Shown here piece after piece: positions 24,285-36,008 of a stretch of 64,000 nt of DNA. The notes under the pieces are model-generated. The model searched no databases, had not been told where the DNA came from, and saw nothing but the letters and a program-made list of their open reading frames with translations. Made by a program: the position numbers and the translations under genes. The stretch spans positions 1 through 64,000 of the forward strand of contig JADHYX010000077.1 of the NCBI GenBank assembly GCA_027604685.1, written 5' to 3'. This stretch comes from Lobulomyces angularis. Lineage: Eukaryota > Chytridiomycota > Chytridiomycetes > Lobulomycetales > Lobulomycetaceae. Every line of letters begins with the position of its first letter. The first letter of the stretch is position 1.

Positions 24285-24703
24285 AAAAATAATTTTATTT
24301 TCTTCAATTTTTTTCTTTATAAAAGTTGTCTACAAAATTTTTTCTTGTAATAAATTATAAATTTCTGATTTTTTTAAATATATATGATATCAATTGAATT
24401 TTTATGTAATTGATGCAAAAGTAAGGGAACATTCTATTTAAAACTTTCTCTTAGAGTTATAATTGTGTTAAAGATTTGAAACTTTAAGTGTTCGCTTCAC
24501 TTGATACAGACAACAATTTGTTAAAAAAAATTATTAGCTATGTTTTTAAGATAGTGCCAAACTCATCCAACTACTAAAAACATGAAATTTTGAAATCAAT
24601 TTACATATAAACAATCAAACAAACACACTGATATTCATAAAAAAGAGTTTATGATAAAAATTGATGCGAAATTGAAACCAATAATCGATCTAATAAAATC
24701 TCA
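24285..24703. other. Convergent 3' intergenic region, MRPL47 / flavin monooxygenase
   Basis: About 420 bp of AT-rich DNA between two convergent stop codons. No gene is seen; it holds two 3' ends. Confidence 0.5.
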
Positions 24704-27239
24704 TTAAAAAAATTTCCTTTTAATGTAAATTCCTATTCCGCAAAATAACACAGATAAAAATACTGCATGAAGCCAATCAAAATTATTGAAGCTAAAGTTA
24801 CTTGACGTTTCAATCCTTTTAGAAAAAATTCTCTTCTTCAGATAACCTTTCAAAAGTTCCTTTTTTAGAGGCTCACAGCGAAATCCAACATAACCATCTG
24901 GTCTTAAATTATAAAAAATTAATAAAACTCTTCAAAAAATATCATACCGAACTAAAAAAAGACATTGTCCCAAAACACCCAATCGATGGTGATCTAATTC
25001 CCTCTCAGATTGAACAACAAAAAAATCGGTCACCAAGCCATCTGAAAACTCCAATGCTTCTTTACAGAATTCAGTGCATTCATTTTCAGAAAGGGGTTTA
25101 AAAGAATACTTTTTTAACCCTACAAATATTAAAATTTTAAATCCTGCAGTTGCAGAAAAAAATGTTTCGCTTAATCCTAAAACAATGTCAGGTCTGAATC
25201 TATCGCCTGCTCTTACTCGAGTAGATAGAATACGGTTTATGTTTTGTGCCCTATTCGTTTATAAAATTAAGCAAATTTAATATCATCCTTATAAATGTAG
25301 GCACCTCCTGCGTAGTAAATAAGGGAAAATAGGAGGCTTTCCAAAATACTCTACAGATACTTCCGCTAAACCTAGATAATTATTTGCAAATAAAAATTAA
25401 AAGAAAAAAATCGAAAAAAAATAATGCATTCTTAAAATTTTATTTGATAATAAATCTGGAAATATACCTTTGTATGAATAGATTGTTTCTCCAACAGTCT
25501 GGCCAATAGTATCAATAATGAAATCGTTTTTAGTCACGAAGCTAAAAGCGAAATTTCTGAAGTTCTGTAAAAGCGGATTTCGAACAGCAGAGATGTTTTG
25601 AACTCTAGTAGTCAACTTTATAAATGCATGAGATGCTTAAGATAAATATTGGATAGCAGATACATCAACAACTGCCTTTCCAACGTGTTTCCTTTCTGCT
25701 TCATAACTATTTAATATTTCTCTAGAACACTTGCTTAATATAACTTGGCTTAATTTCCATATAATATTCATTGAATCTTGAATTCCTAATATAATAAGTA
25801 AAACACTTTTCGAAGCAATGCACCTGTATTCATTCCTTGTCCAAGAATCGGTGAATGACAGTGAGCACTATCTTTAAATTGTAAAATTTTAAATTAAAAA
25901 AAAATGAAATAAGACTCACAAATATTTACCTCCCACCATAAATATATTTAATGAATTATTTGAGTACTTCTCCACCAAACGCTCGTTGATTCTAAAGTTG
26001 CCACAAATATAAAATTCTTTAGTAAAAGTTTAAGTTAGTAAGCTTTCCAAAATACCGAAAATGTGTTCCCCAAATTACCTCACCCAACTTTAAATCCTTA
26101 GATATTCTCTTTCTTAATAAATCCTACTCGCCCATTTCAAAAAAGAATTAATGATCAATTGAAACTGTTGCTTACTAATTTACCTCATATTGATCAAATC
26201 TTAGTTTAAGTTGAATAGGATTACCCCTAGCATCGTTTTCAGAAGAGAGAAATGGTTTTTCTTGTTCCAAGGTTAAATCCCACGCTGCAATCCAAGAATT
26301 TTCAGGTAAAGCAGTAATAAATGCACTACCTTCCTTCAAAAATAGAAGCACCATCCCATTTCTGGAGAACGCTCTTAAGGAATCCTCTTTTTCTTTAAAA
26401 TGAACTGCTACATAGCCATTTTGAAGCATCTCTCCAGGAAACTGGAGATTGAGGAGTTTTCTTATTCTAGATTTAGCTCCATCTGCTGCTATAACGTATT
26501 TCGCCACAATTGTTTCATTCCAAAAATTTTTTGAATGTACATCTCCTCCTAAAAACGTTAAAATTATTGATTTTAAATGTCAATTAATAAAATGTTATAA
26601 ATTGTTTTAATATATCTGTGTAGTACGTGAGATTTCAATTTGAACATGAGTTTTACAATCCACTAAATTAGTTAAAGTGGTGCTTCTCAATACTGATACA
26701 TTTTTTTTGGTTAAAAATTTTGTAAGGCATTCCTCCACGTACCTAAATAATTTAGGGAGTTTAAAAAGCCGCATACCATTGCTCTTGCAAGGAACCATAA
26801 TCAAATTTACTGTGGAATCCTGCTGAGAGATTAACGCTAACTAAAGTAGTTTTATCATCTACAGCAGTGAAATGTGTCACAGGAATTCCTCTTTTCGATA
26901 TATCTTCTACTACCCCTTCATAACTTGATAAAATTTCCATGGATCTTGGCCTTACAATTACATTAATAAAAAATTTTTGTTGACAAAAAATACCATAGTA
27001 CTGAAGCTTTAGTCTGTATCAGAGGTTTCTCTAAAGAGTCAATTATGAGTATATTTTCAACTCCTTGTCGAAGCTTAAAGTTAAGTTAATTAATGATTAG
27101 AACTTCATTAATAAAAATCACTATACAAATTCACAGGCAGCTGTTAAACCAGATGGACCTTAATTTGATAAGATATGCTTGAAAAATTTTAAAAAAAAGT
27201 TTTACCTGCTCCAACGATTAGCGCATCATATTCTTTCAT
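24704..27239 (-). CDS. FAD-dependent aromatic-type monooxygenase (phenol hydroxylase-like) with a C-terminal membrane anchor
   Basis: About a dozen exons, near 570 residues. The start is the ATG at 27237-27239 (MKEYDALIVGAG). Group A flavoprotein marks appear in order: GAGPSGLTAACEF (FAD Rossmann loop, split by the first intron), AADGAKSRIRKLL (the DG motif that binds FAD and NADPH), and GGDSAHCHSPILGQGMN continuing TGIQDSMNIIWKL (the GD loop that holds the FAD ribityl chain). The family uses NADPH and O2 to hydroxylate aromatic or polyketide substrates; the substrate cannot be told. The C-terminus carries a basic stretch and then a hydrophobic helix (WLHAVFLSVLFCGIGIYI) ending KRKFF, which suggests tail anchoring as in kynurenine 3-monooxygenase, though the GD motif is of phenol-hydroxylase type. 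The stop is at 24704-24706. Some joins between 25300 and 26200 are uncertain. Confidence 0.8.
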
Positions 27240-28025
27240 TCAATAAAAAGTTTTTGACGTTTAAACATAAAATATGTAACGAAAGAAAATTTTTTCGAGC
27301 CACTTGTAAACGGAGTGTTTATAACAAACAATGGATAGTCAAGAGTTGACGTTAGATCTGAAATTACTTATTTATTAAACGTTGTTATTTTCTTATATAT
27401 GAAAAACTGTAATCCAACAAATATAGATTTAACACGTTTTCATGCAGTTACATTTTAGATTAAAAAAGTCACTTGGTGTTAGTAGTGATTATCTATCAAT
27501 TCAAAATTAAACAGACCTACAGAACCCCGCAACTTACAACATTACCAAACAATAATATTTGTTCTGTTTCCCATATTATGTATGTAGTTTATTAATTTAC
27601 CATCGAGTCAGTGCATGCGCCATAATCTACTCCAACTTAACATAACCTTTAAAGTTTAAACAGTTTCGACATTCTTTAACTTTTCAAACCACACATAACC
27701 GTTTTACCGTTTGAAACTTTCAAGGAAATTAGTTTCAAATTGCAACCTTTATACAAATAGAACGTCAATGAGGCACCAAAAACCTCAAAATACATCATAA
27801 TTCTTGAAAACCTTGTTATTCTCTGTTATTCTAATGTTATTCTAACTAAATTAGAGTCAATTTTTAAAAATCTTGTTGTGATTGTTTTCCATTAACCTAT
27901 GAGGACCCTTAAAGTTGAGGTCACTATTAAAAAAATTTATTTTGTATATAAACTCTTTAATAATTCTAACATATACCGTAGAAAATAAATAGAAATATAA
28001 ACTTTTAAAATATAAAATTAAAGTA
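27240..28025. promoter_or_regulatory. Divergent intergenic region, flavin monooxygenase / secreted protein
   Basis: About 790 bp without a supported gene. It includes a short imperfect tandem repeat at 27813-27845. Both flanking genes start outward, so two promoters lie here. Confidence 0.45.
27813..27845. repeat. Short tandem repeat (three copies of a GTTATTCT unit)
   Basis: GTTATTCT occurs three times in 33 bp at 10-11 bp spacing. It lies in the promoter region of the secreted-protein gene at 28026. It could be chance or a cluster of binding sites. Confidence 0.5.
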
Positions 28026-29498
28026 ATGAAAACAATTTTTGCCTTCTCTTTGCTCGTGGTCTCAATCAATGCGGCCCTAAACCCAGCCAATCCTCGCAGA
28101 GGTGATGCCCGTGCACCAAGAGAAGTTGTTGAAACTAAATTTGATGAACCTGGGTTTTACGGAAAGGTAAATCCAAAAATATTCCAAATTAACCAATGTT
28201 TTGATCACTTTAATGTACCAAGGTTACCTACAAAACAACCCCAGGCAAAAGCGCTGTTTGGTTAGATAACTTGGAGGGTTTAGTAAATGTTGATTGTTCA
28301 GATTCCACCCAAATAGTACTGAGTTTTGAAAAAAACAGCCAAACTGCACTTCCTGAAGTTTGGGGAAGTTTTCCACTGAACGTTATTATTTCTTCAAAGT
28401 ATACTAACTGTTTAGAGAAGAACAGTAGAGTGTCAAGTGAAATTGAATTAGGTGCTAAAACAATCACTGGAACTAAAGGTAATGCAAATAGTTCTTTTGT
28501 CCAGAAAGTATTCATCCAGTTATTTTAGATGTAAAGGAAAACACATTAATCTTGTCAGTAAAGCCAATATCATTTAGAAAACAACTAGTTCAAGAAACAC
28601 AATTCGAAATTTACAGTAAAGCTGTTGGATCTGATGCCAAGTTAATTGACATTGGTGGAAACATTCCATTTTTTAAGGACTTTTCTGGCATGCCACTCAT
28701 AGACCATTCTCAATTACCTGGAAGTGTCATTTGCAGTACATGCTCTCTCCGATACGATCTAGGATGGAAAATTTACGGATCATTGAATCTTCAAGGAGCT
28801 AAATACGGAGTTACATTTACTGGTACCGGAAAAGCCAACTTTGATTTAAATTACAGTCTCCCAAAAACATATGAGTTCGATTCTGGGGTGAAGGTACGTA
28901 AATTTACACTATTTATCAATGTTAAAATTTCTTCTTGTAGACTTTGTTTAGCTATCCAATTGGTACTAATGTTGACATTCCTGGAATTGTAACTGCTGGA
29001 TTCTTTGTTAAATTGGAAGGTCGCCTAAAAGTTAATACAAATGGAGATGTGTCAATTACAGCTGGATTTGATTTGGTTCAAAGGGAATTCACTTACAATT
29101 ACGACAGTCAAACTCAATCTTCTTTCAGTGGAGGAGAAATTGTGCCAAATTCACATCCTGTGGATGTAAAACTTGAAGCAGACATCTCCCCAAGTGTTCA
29201 CTTAAATCCAGTTTTAGAAGCTAAATTAAAAATTTTTACCAAAGACCTTAACATTGGTTTAGGACTTGACAACCACTTTGCTTCTAACATGCATGTTTCT
29301 AACAGTGGTATTTGTGCTCTTGATTTTAAGTTGGATTATACTCCTTCCATGTAAGTTTTTTTTTTTTTATTGAATGCTAAACAATTATTAACATACTTTT
29401 TTCCATGCAGCTTTTATCGTCTTAATTCCATTGATAACATTCTGAAATCTTTTAACACTATGGTTGTAGTTCCTAAAGTTTGTCTTAAAGGTCAATAA
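28026..29498 (+). CDS. Secreted protein, two beta-rich domains (DUF7029/DUF7223-like)
   Basis: Five exons (introns from 28168, 28480, 28894 and 29352), about 410 residues. It starts with a clear signal peptide (MKTIFAFSLLVVSINAA). Domain one, about residues 45-160, has the pattern VNVDCSDSTQIVLSFE, VWGSFPLNVIIS and a later Cys. Domain two, about 190-400, begins with CSTCSLRYDLGWKIYG and is rich in alternating strands with glycine, with conserved-looking KLEGRLKVNTNGDVSI and CALDFKLDY. This order resembles secreted fungal proteins carrying DUF7029 followed by DUF7223, of unknown function; I judge this by pattern only. There is no membrane anchor. It lies 225 bp upstream of the Golgi mannosyltransferase on the same strand. 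Confidence 0.75.
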
Positions 29499-29723
29499 AT
29501 TTTGGTAAACAACTTTGACACTATTAAAAGAATTTTCCCTTTATAGTATAAATTTAGATATGTTTTTACTTTAAATATATTGTTTTTATTTATATACATA
29601 CACAAATTTCAATCAGAATTAGGATTGTGTTACAATTTAAAATTCTACTGAAAATATTTAATTGTTACTGTAAGAAGTTGGTTTTTTTTAAGAAAAATTT
29701 AGTTTTCTAAACTCAATATAAGA

Positions 29724-31231
29724 ATGCTACTTAGCAGACGGCGGATGCTCATGCGATTAACTTTTTACATTTGTATCATATTATTCTTTTACCAACTTTA
29801 TGAGAAAATTCCAGTGGGAAAGCAAGAAAAAATATCTTTATCTGAAATATTAAAAAATGAAAGATGTAAGAAGAGGACTTGCGTTAAGTGTCCTTTAAGA
29901 CCAACAACTGTACCATCTTTCAGAGTGAATGCAGCAATAACAATTTTATGTCGCAACGAAGATCTTGAAGGCATTAAGCGATCATTGGATTCATTTGATA
30001 GAAATATCAATGAAAACTTGAATTATCCTTATATATTTATTAACAACGTTAATTTTTCTGAAACCTTCAAAAATGGAGTTCAAAATCATTTATTAATGTT
30101 AAGAGAAAAGTCATTAAATATTCCAATTGTTGAATATAGTTTAATTGATGAGAAGGATTGGGGTTATCCTGAATTTATTGATAAAAAAAAGGCCGAGAAT
30201 GTCAGAAAAAGCTTTAAGAGTAGGTTTATTAGTTATGGACGACTTGAAAGTTACAGGTATGAAAAACTAATTTTCTTAATTAATTTTTTTTCTTATTTTC
30301 AAATATTTGCAATTTCTAAACAAGATTTATGATACGATATTTTAGTGGACCATTTTTTATGAATAAAGATTTACTCAAGTACGACTATTATTGGAGAGGT
30401 AGTAATCAGTTGTATTTTCACTAAATTTTAATTTTTTTTTTTGAATAGTGGAGCCAGATGTAGATTTTTATTGTAAAATTGATTATGATCCATTTTCCTT
30501 AATGAAGGAAAAAAAGTTTAAGTATGGATTCAATATGATGGTAAAAGAGGAAATGGGAACTATACCGACTTTATTTAAGACAACAATGGATTTTTTAAAG
30601 TTTAATAATATCAAACCGAAAAGTTTATTTAAAATGTTTATGGTAAAAAAGAATTTTTTTCTAAGATTGTTCTCGAAAGAAAAGTTCTATTACAATGGAC
30701 ATCATTTTTGGAGTAATTTTGAAATTGGCGATTTTAAGTTTTTTAGAAGTAAGCCTTACCAAGATTATTTTAATTATTTGGATAAAAGTGGAGGATTTTT
30801 TTATGAGCGATGGGGGGATGCACCAGTGCACTCACTTGCAGTTGGAGCATTCTTGGATAAAAACGAAGTTCACCATTTTTCAGGTACTATGAAACAACAA
30901 TTTTTTTTTCAAATGTATCTGCAATAGTTATGAGTGAAAAAAAAAAATAACGAAACCATCAGATTGTGCTAAACGAATAATAACATAATATGCATTGCAA
31001 TAGCTAACGCAGTAAATTTTATTTCTTCTTTTTTTAGACATTGGATATAGACATGACATTGCAGAAAACTGCCCAATCTTTCCTCCTGGTAAAGACTGTG
31101 GATTGAAATGTAACTGTGTGCAGAGACCAAATTGGATGTTGCCCTTTGGAAAAGGGATCTACTCAAGCTACTGGAATAAAATCTACACTTGGTATGATTT
31201 TGTTGATGAGGAAGAGGAACTACATTACTAA
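29724..31231 (+). CDS. KRE2/KTR-family alpha-1,2-mannosyltransferase (GT15)
   Basis: Golgi type II membrane enzyme that transfers mannose from GDP-mannose to N- or O-linked glycans of wall proteins. Four exons, about 390 residues. A short basic tail precedes one membrane helix (LTFYICIILFFYQLY), then a Cys-rich stem (CKKRTCVKCP). Catalytic-domain marks: ILCRNEDLEG, NYPYIFINNVNFSETF, DWGYPEFID, RFMIRYFSGPFF (across the first intron), YYWRVEPDVDFYC, IDYDPF, HHFWSNFEIGDFKFFR and GGFFYERWGDAPVHS, whose Glu is the proposed catalytic residue. The C-terminal C-P-x-F-P and cysteine-rich end are present. The family is essentially confined to fungi. The start is the first ATG, with a second in frame at codon 8. 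Introns are near 30257-30324, 30398-30447 and 30883-31037. Confidence 0.92.
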
Positions 31232-31679
31232 AATAAGGAGGAGCTGGGTAAATAAACAAAAGTGTCGTGGAGCTAGATTTAGTATGATATATCGTATTAG
31301 CTTTATTTTGAATTTTTTATGTTCTGAAAAATGTGAGCATAAAATATGGTAAACGTTATTGCATTAATTTTTGAGGGTATGCTGTTAAATTGTAATTTCT
31401 TTACTGTATCCGATAGTATAGTATTACTAATAACTACACTTATCCTTCTCTATATAATGAGTTATTATTAGTAATAGAATTAAATTTAAAAAAATCAAAA
31501 AAACCTTTTACCTTGAAAAGAAAATTCAGCAACACCATCAAACCTCTTGCAAATCAGTGCATTTGAAACTTTTTCTTTCCTTTTTAACTTCTAAACTTTA
31601 GAGATTTGTTTTTGGAGCGCCACGGAGTTTTTTTTTACAATATAAACAATTTCAAAATAACAAAAAAATTTGACAAACT
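31232..31679. other. Intergenic region between the mannosyltransferase and PTPS
   Basis: About 450 bp, AT-rich, no gene seen. It holds the mannosyltransferase 3' end and the PTPS promoter. Confidence 0.5.
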
Positions 31680-32333
31680 ATGAAATCTAACGTAAAAAAA
31701 AAAAAAAAAAATATTTAAAAAGTTAATTAATTATAATTATTTAATTTACTTCAATTCAAAAATTTTTAAATAGGAGCGAAAAATATACCTTCAAAGAGAA
31801 AGTCACTTCAGTTCTGCACACAAATTAAGCTCAAAAAATTTAACTCTAGAGGAAAATCAAAAATTTTGGGGAAAATGTTCTAGTTTACACGGGCACAATT
31901 ACAAAATCATTGTCACCCTTTATGGTGAAATTGATGCTGAAACTGGAATGGTTTTTAACATAAACTTGTTGAAACCAATGATTGAAAAAGTTGTTAATAC
32001 AATGGATCATAAAAATCTAGTAAATGCTACTTTTTGGGTTTTTTTATTTTAATATTATTGTTTTATTTATTAAGGATGAAGACGTGGAATTTTTTAGAAA
32101 CAATTTAAGGTGAGAAAAAAGGAATAAATAATAATTTTTTTAATAAATGTAGAGATAAGAAATTCTTAAAAAATTTTATGAGTTTAACCAATTTATTTTT
32201 TAGCACCGCAGAAAATATAGCTGTATATATTTGGGACAACTTAGTCAATGAAATACCTAATAAACTGTTGTATAGTATCAAACTGTGGGAAACCGATAGG
32301 AATAGTGTTATCTACAAAGGAAGTAATCCGTAA
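31680..32333 (+). CDS. PTS: 6-pyruvoyl-tetrahydropterin synthase (PTPS)
   Basis: Converts dihydroneopterin triphosphate to 6-pyruvoyl-tetrahydropterin, the second step of tetrahydrobiopterin synthesis. Four exons, about 145 residues, the usual family length. A 12-nt first exon (31680-31691, MKSN) joins at 31774 to [18 protein letters not shown], which gives the first zinc His. [13 protein letters not shown] holds the catalytic Cys and the other two zinc His. [17 protein letters not shown] (Asp-His pair), [14 protein letters not shown] and [14 protein letters not shown] (Glu that binds the pterin ring) all match the eukaryotic enzyme. Odd point: the Cys-to-His spacing is C-x3-H-G-H, shorter by two residues than the C-x5-H-G-H of animal PTPS and like bacterial QueD. 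The rest resembles PTPS far more than QueD. Introns are near 31692-31773, 32021-32074 and 32111-32203. Confidence 0.93.
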
Positions 32334-32748
32334 AAAAATACTTAATAAATGTTCTACCTGTATGTTTTAAAGAGTTAATTAAAAAAAAAAGAGGAGAATT
32401 TTTTAAATTTTTCATCTTAGAATCATCACTTCATGTAATTTTTTGGTTTTTGTAAACATTGGATTTAAGGTTAAATATTGTAATTTTTAGTAAGATTAAA
32501 AATCGTAGAAGAAACTTAAATGATAAATAAATAAAATGGTTTAAAGTAAATTGGAAAAATACAAAAATAAAAATACTTTATATTCTGACCATGACTATAT
32601 TTTGTAAAGCAATTAAAAATAAAATTATAGTAATTCGGTGGCCTTCCAGTACAAAAAAAAAATTAATATCTTTTTAAGATTCATAGTTATTAATCATGAG
32701 CCTAAATTAAAAATAAAAGAAATAAAAATTAAAAAAAAATTGCTATGA
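32334..32748. other. Convergent 3' intergenic region, PTPS / V-ATPase H
   Basis: About 415 bp of AT-rich DNA between convergent stops. Nothing further is seen. Confidence 0.5.
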
Positions 32749-34695
32749 TTACTTTTGAACTGCCATCAATGCCTGGTATTTGACATCAGAATCACTATGT
32801 GCCATCAGTTCCATTATTTGCTTCTTAGCTCCTATGTCTTGAACAATTCTAAAAAAATTTAAAATTGATATAAATAGTAGTAAATAAAGAAGTTTTATTC
32901 TTACTTTTTTCCTGATGGATAATGTTTAATATATTGCCCAAAATCGTGAGCTGCAACAGCCAGTACGGTGGGATTGTTACTAGTACTAATAATTCTTGAC
33001 AGTATTCTTAAAAAAAAAAACACATTAACAACACTTTATTTAGATTATCTCTATTGAACCTTAATAGTTCGTAATCCCTTTCGTTCATTCTAGATGCATT
33101 CTGTTTCCAAAAAGCCTCACTATTATGTGCTGGGCTCCATTCTAGAGTTCCTGCTTTTACTTCCGTTGAATACTCATCAAATGTGCTTTAAAAAAGTAAA
33201 TTTCAAAGTTTTTCTTTTTAAAAATCACCTTAAACTAGCCATACTTTTACTCAATTCAGTTTTTAAAAAATTCAAATCTTCTATAATTTCTTCATCCGCC
33301 CATTTTCTTGCACTTAGTATTTCGCATACATTTAGAGCTTTGTTGCCCAATAATGCAATCATATTCTCTTCTGGGGCTTTTAAAATTATGTTCTAAATAA
33401 AATATACATTTTTATTTCGGTTATAAATTAGATTTTGTAATTAAAAAAATAAACTTTTAAAGTCGCCACTATGACCCTGACAACTTTTTCTTTAATAGCA
33501 TGCTTTGCAAATTCTAACATTTTTGGTATAACATCATATTTTCTAATAGGGGTTAATTTTGGAAATTCTAATTTAACTGACCTTTGTAAATCAATTGCAA
33601 TTTCTTTCACAAAAGTTAACAACCACAATACGTAAATGGTCTGATATTGCATTTGTGCCTGAGTACTTTTCTTTAATACATCTACTAAACTAATTATAAA
33701 AAAATTTAAAACTTCATTTTGAGTTTAAATCATACTTTGTCATAGCATGTGGGCTCTTAAAAAATCCTATTCTGTATTCAGTTATTGATAACAAAGATTG
33801 TAGGTACTGAACGCTAATATCTACTATATTAGGATTTGAATTTAAAAGCTGGCTTGTTATCCAAGAATACAGATCAATCGGCTCGAATATTGGTAATGGA
33901 TCTGCTTTTCTAAAAAAAAAGCATTTGTTACAAAAAAATAAATAGTATGTTTTATATACAAAAATAAGTTTATGCAAATTTTTGCAGATTTAAGTTGAAT
34001 ATATTCATCATCTTTTCTTAGTAACCTAAAATATATATGATTATTGTGGGATAACTACAAAATTTTTTGACTATACTTAATGAAAGGCGAAAAAGGAAGG
34101 AATTCATCATTTTTTTCTTTAGCCAAATTAAAAAAAATGGAAGTTCTGTTGCCATTTCCTAGAATAAAATCAGAACCCATTAGGACTCATAATATAAATT
34201 GTATTACCTTCTAGGATATCATCAATTAAAACCAAAATATTTTGAATAGTGTCGGTTCTAACAAGTTTTTGTAGAAGAGTCAAAAACAAATACATATATT
34301 TCTCCCCAGACTATACAAACGAAAAATAATTGCTGTAAAAAAAAATTGTTTAAAAATTAGCAAACTTCTTTGAAAGCAACACCAGGATTATTTTCAAACT
34401 GTCTTATCTGAGCTAACTCTTCCTCAGAAATTAAAGAGGCTCGTTGATAACCCTAAGAAAAAGAAAAGAACGATCATTTAAATTTTTTAGGTTTTTAGAT
34501 GCGGAAAGTTTAGAAAACAAAGTTCAAATGATTTAAAAGTTTGACACGTACTTCCCAAGGAATAGTTCTAGCCCTAATTTCGCTAGACATCTTAGCTAAA
34601 TAGAGTTGATGAGAAGCAACTATTGGAGAATTTATATTTGTTTCTTCTGTAGATGCTTTTGATGGTGATGGCGGTGTTGGAGAACTGGACGACAT
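32749..34695 (-). CDS. VMA13: V-type proton ATPase subunit H
   Basis: Peripheral V1 subunit that bridges V1 and Vo and silences free V1. About ten exons, near 450 residues, armadillo-like helical repeats throughout. The N-terminus is a Ser/Pro-rich leader ([15 protein letters not shown]), then [18 protein letters not shown] and IPWE, a hallmark of the family. Later [29 protein letters not shown] and the highly conserved C-terminal block NERDYELLR, then [22 protein letters not shown], and [21 protein letters not shown] at the end. The start is the ATG at 34693-34695. The protein ends within a few residues of the final conserved helix, shorter at the C-terminus than animal homologues. It neighbours no other V-ATPase gene here. 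Confidence 0.92.
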
Positions 34696-35119
34696 TTGTT
34701 GATGTTCAATCTCTAATAAAAAATATTTTTACTCGAATACTCTTCTATAAATTATTTGTTAATGTGATCTCAACAAATGTGATGGCGATTTTGTACCACA
34801 GCTGAATTTTTCAAAAAAAATTTGTAGTAAATGCTGATATTTAGTTTAACTATTTACTAAATCTATTTGGTTAAATTAATAAAATTATTTTTAAAATTAA
34901 AAAACATTCATAAGTTTAAGGTCCATTTTCATACCAATTAACAATTCAATGATTTAAAAAGTAAAAGAAGGATATATATTTTGATAAAATTAATCTGTTT
35001 GAGAAAAAAAAATGGTAGGAAGAAATAAGTAAGTAAAAAAAGTTTCGCTCTACTCACCTAAAAAAACAAAAACTTAAACAAAAAATTGAAAAAAAGCAAA
35101 CTAGTACTGTTTAACATTT
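34696..35119. promoter_or_regulatory. Upstream region of V-ATPase H, downstream of the RGS gene
   Basis: About 420 bp, AT-rich, no gene. It contains the VMA13 promoter and the RGS gene 3' end. Confidence 0.45.
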
Positions 35120-36008
35120 CTATTTAGCAGCTTTTTTTCTAGCATACCCATTCTCTAGAATTGGTAAATTTTTTTTTTTTGCTTCTTCAACTGCTGCTTT
35201 GTAAAAATTAGGGAAAGTGCATGTTTTCATCTAAGACGACAAAAAAATGAGAAAAAAATTTTTAGATTTACATTACCATTTCATAAGTTTTTTCCAAAGT
35301 AGGTTTTAAAACATCGGGGTGATAATTTTTGGATTCATGAATTTCAATAATAGTTTTTTTAATTAAATTTTGAGGTAAATTAACTTCCTTTTGACTTCCA
35401 GCAGTCAAATACAAACTAACAATTGCATCTAAATCAGGCTTTAAAGCTAATTGTTGCTTCAGCATTAAGGCCTCATCTACTTGGGGACCATCGTTCCCAG
35501 TTAAACTTTCAGTTTCGTCTTCTTTCAGGGAGCCAGTTTGACTGGTTGTCATTGCTTTCGTTAAATCTGTTGAATAAATTTCCTTTGATTTGTTTGGTTT
35601 TGGAAATAATGGTAACGCCCTCTCTCGGTCTATTTTTATTTTATTTTTAAATTTTTTTTTTAATAATCTTAATTTGTTAATTTTGTACATTTCATTCCAG
35701 CTTCCCAATAGTCAATATTTTCAACTGAATGTTCCTACACAATAAATATAAAAGAAAAGAAGTTAAATGCTAATTACAAATAATAGCATTATAGCAATAT
35801 AATTTACTTTTTTTAAAAATTCCAGAAAATCATTGTAAGAAAATGGATGTGGGATTAAATTTCCAAGGATAGCACTCAAATCAACTTTCTTTGCAGTATT
35901 TGCAGCATTTGGCGCGGGTAGTCCACTTGCACCTGGTTGCTGCTTAGAAGTTGGATTAAGTGCCCCTTCCAAAGATACTCTAGATTTAGCATCTCTTGGT
36001 GTTGCCAT
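35120..36008 (-). CDS. RGS-domain-like protein
   Basis: Four exons, about 240 residues. It starts at 36006-36008 (MATPRDAKSRVSLEGAL). After a low-complexity N-terminus comes VDLSAILGNLIPHPFSYNDF followed by LEFLKKEHSVENIDYW, the typical opening of a regulator-of-G-protein-signalling domain (helix pair, then E.ENI.FW). An intron near 35643-35702 joins GMK to YRERALPLF, and an acidic, Ser/Thr-rich loop separates the second half: AIVSLYLTAGSQKEVNL, then LPQNLIKKTIIEI and VLKPTLEKTYEMM...FPNFYKAA, matching the RGS helices that contact G-alpha. The long insertion between the halves is as in several fungal RGS proteins. The C-terminus is basic (ARKKAAK). RGS proteins speed GTP hydrolysis by G-alpha; membrane helices as in Rax1 are absent. 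Confidence 0.72.
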
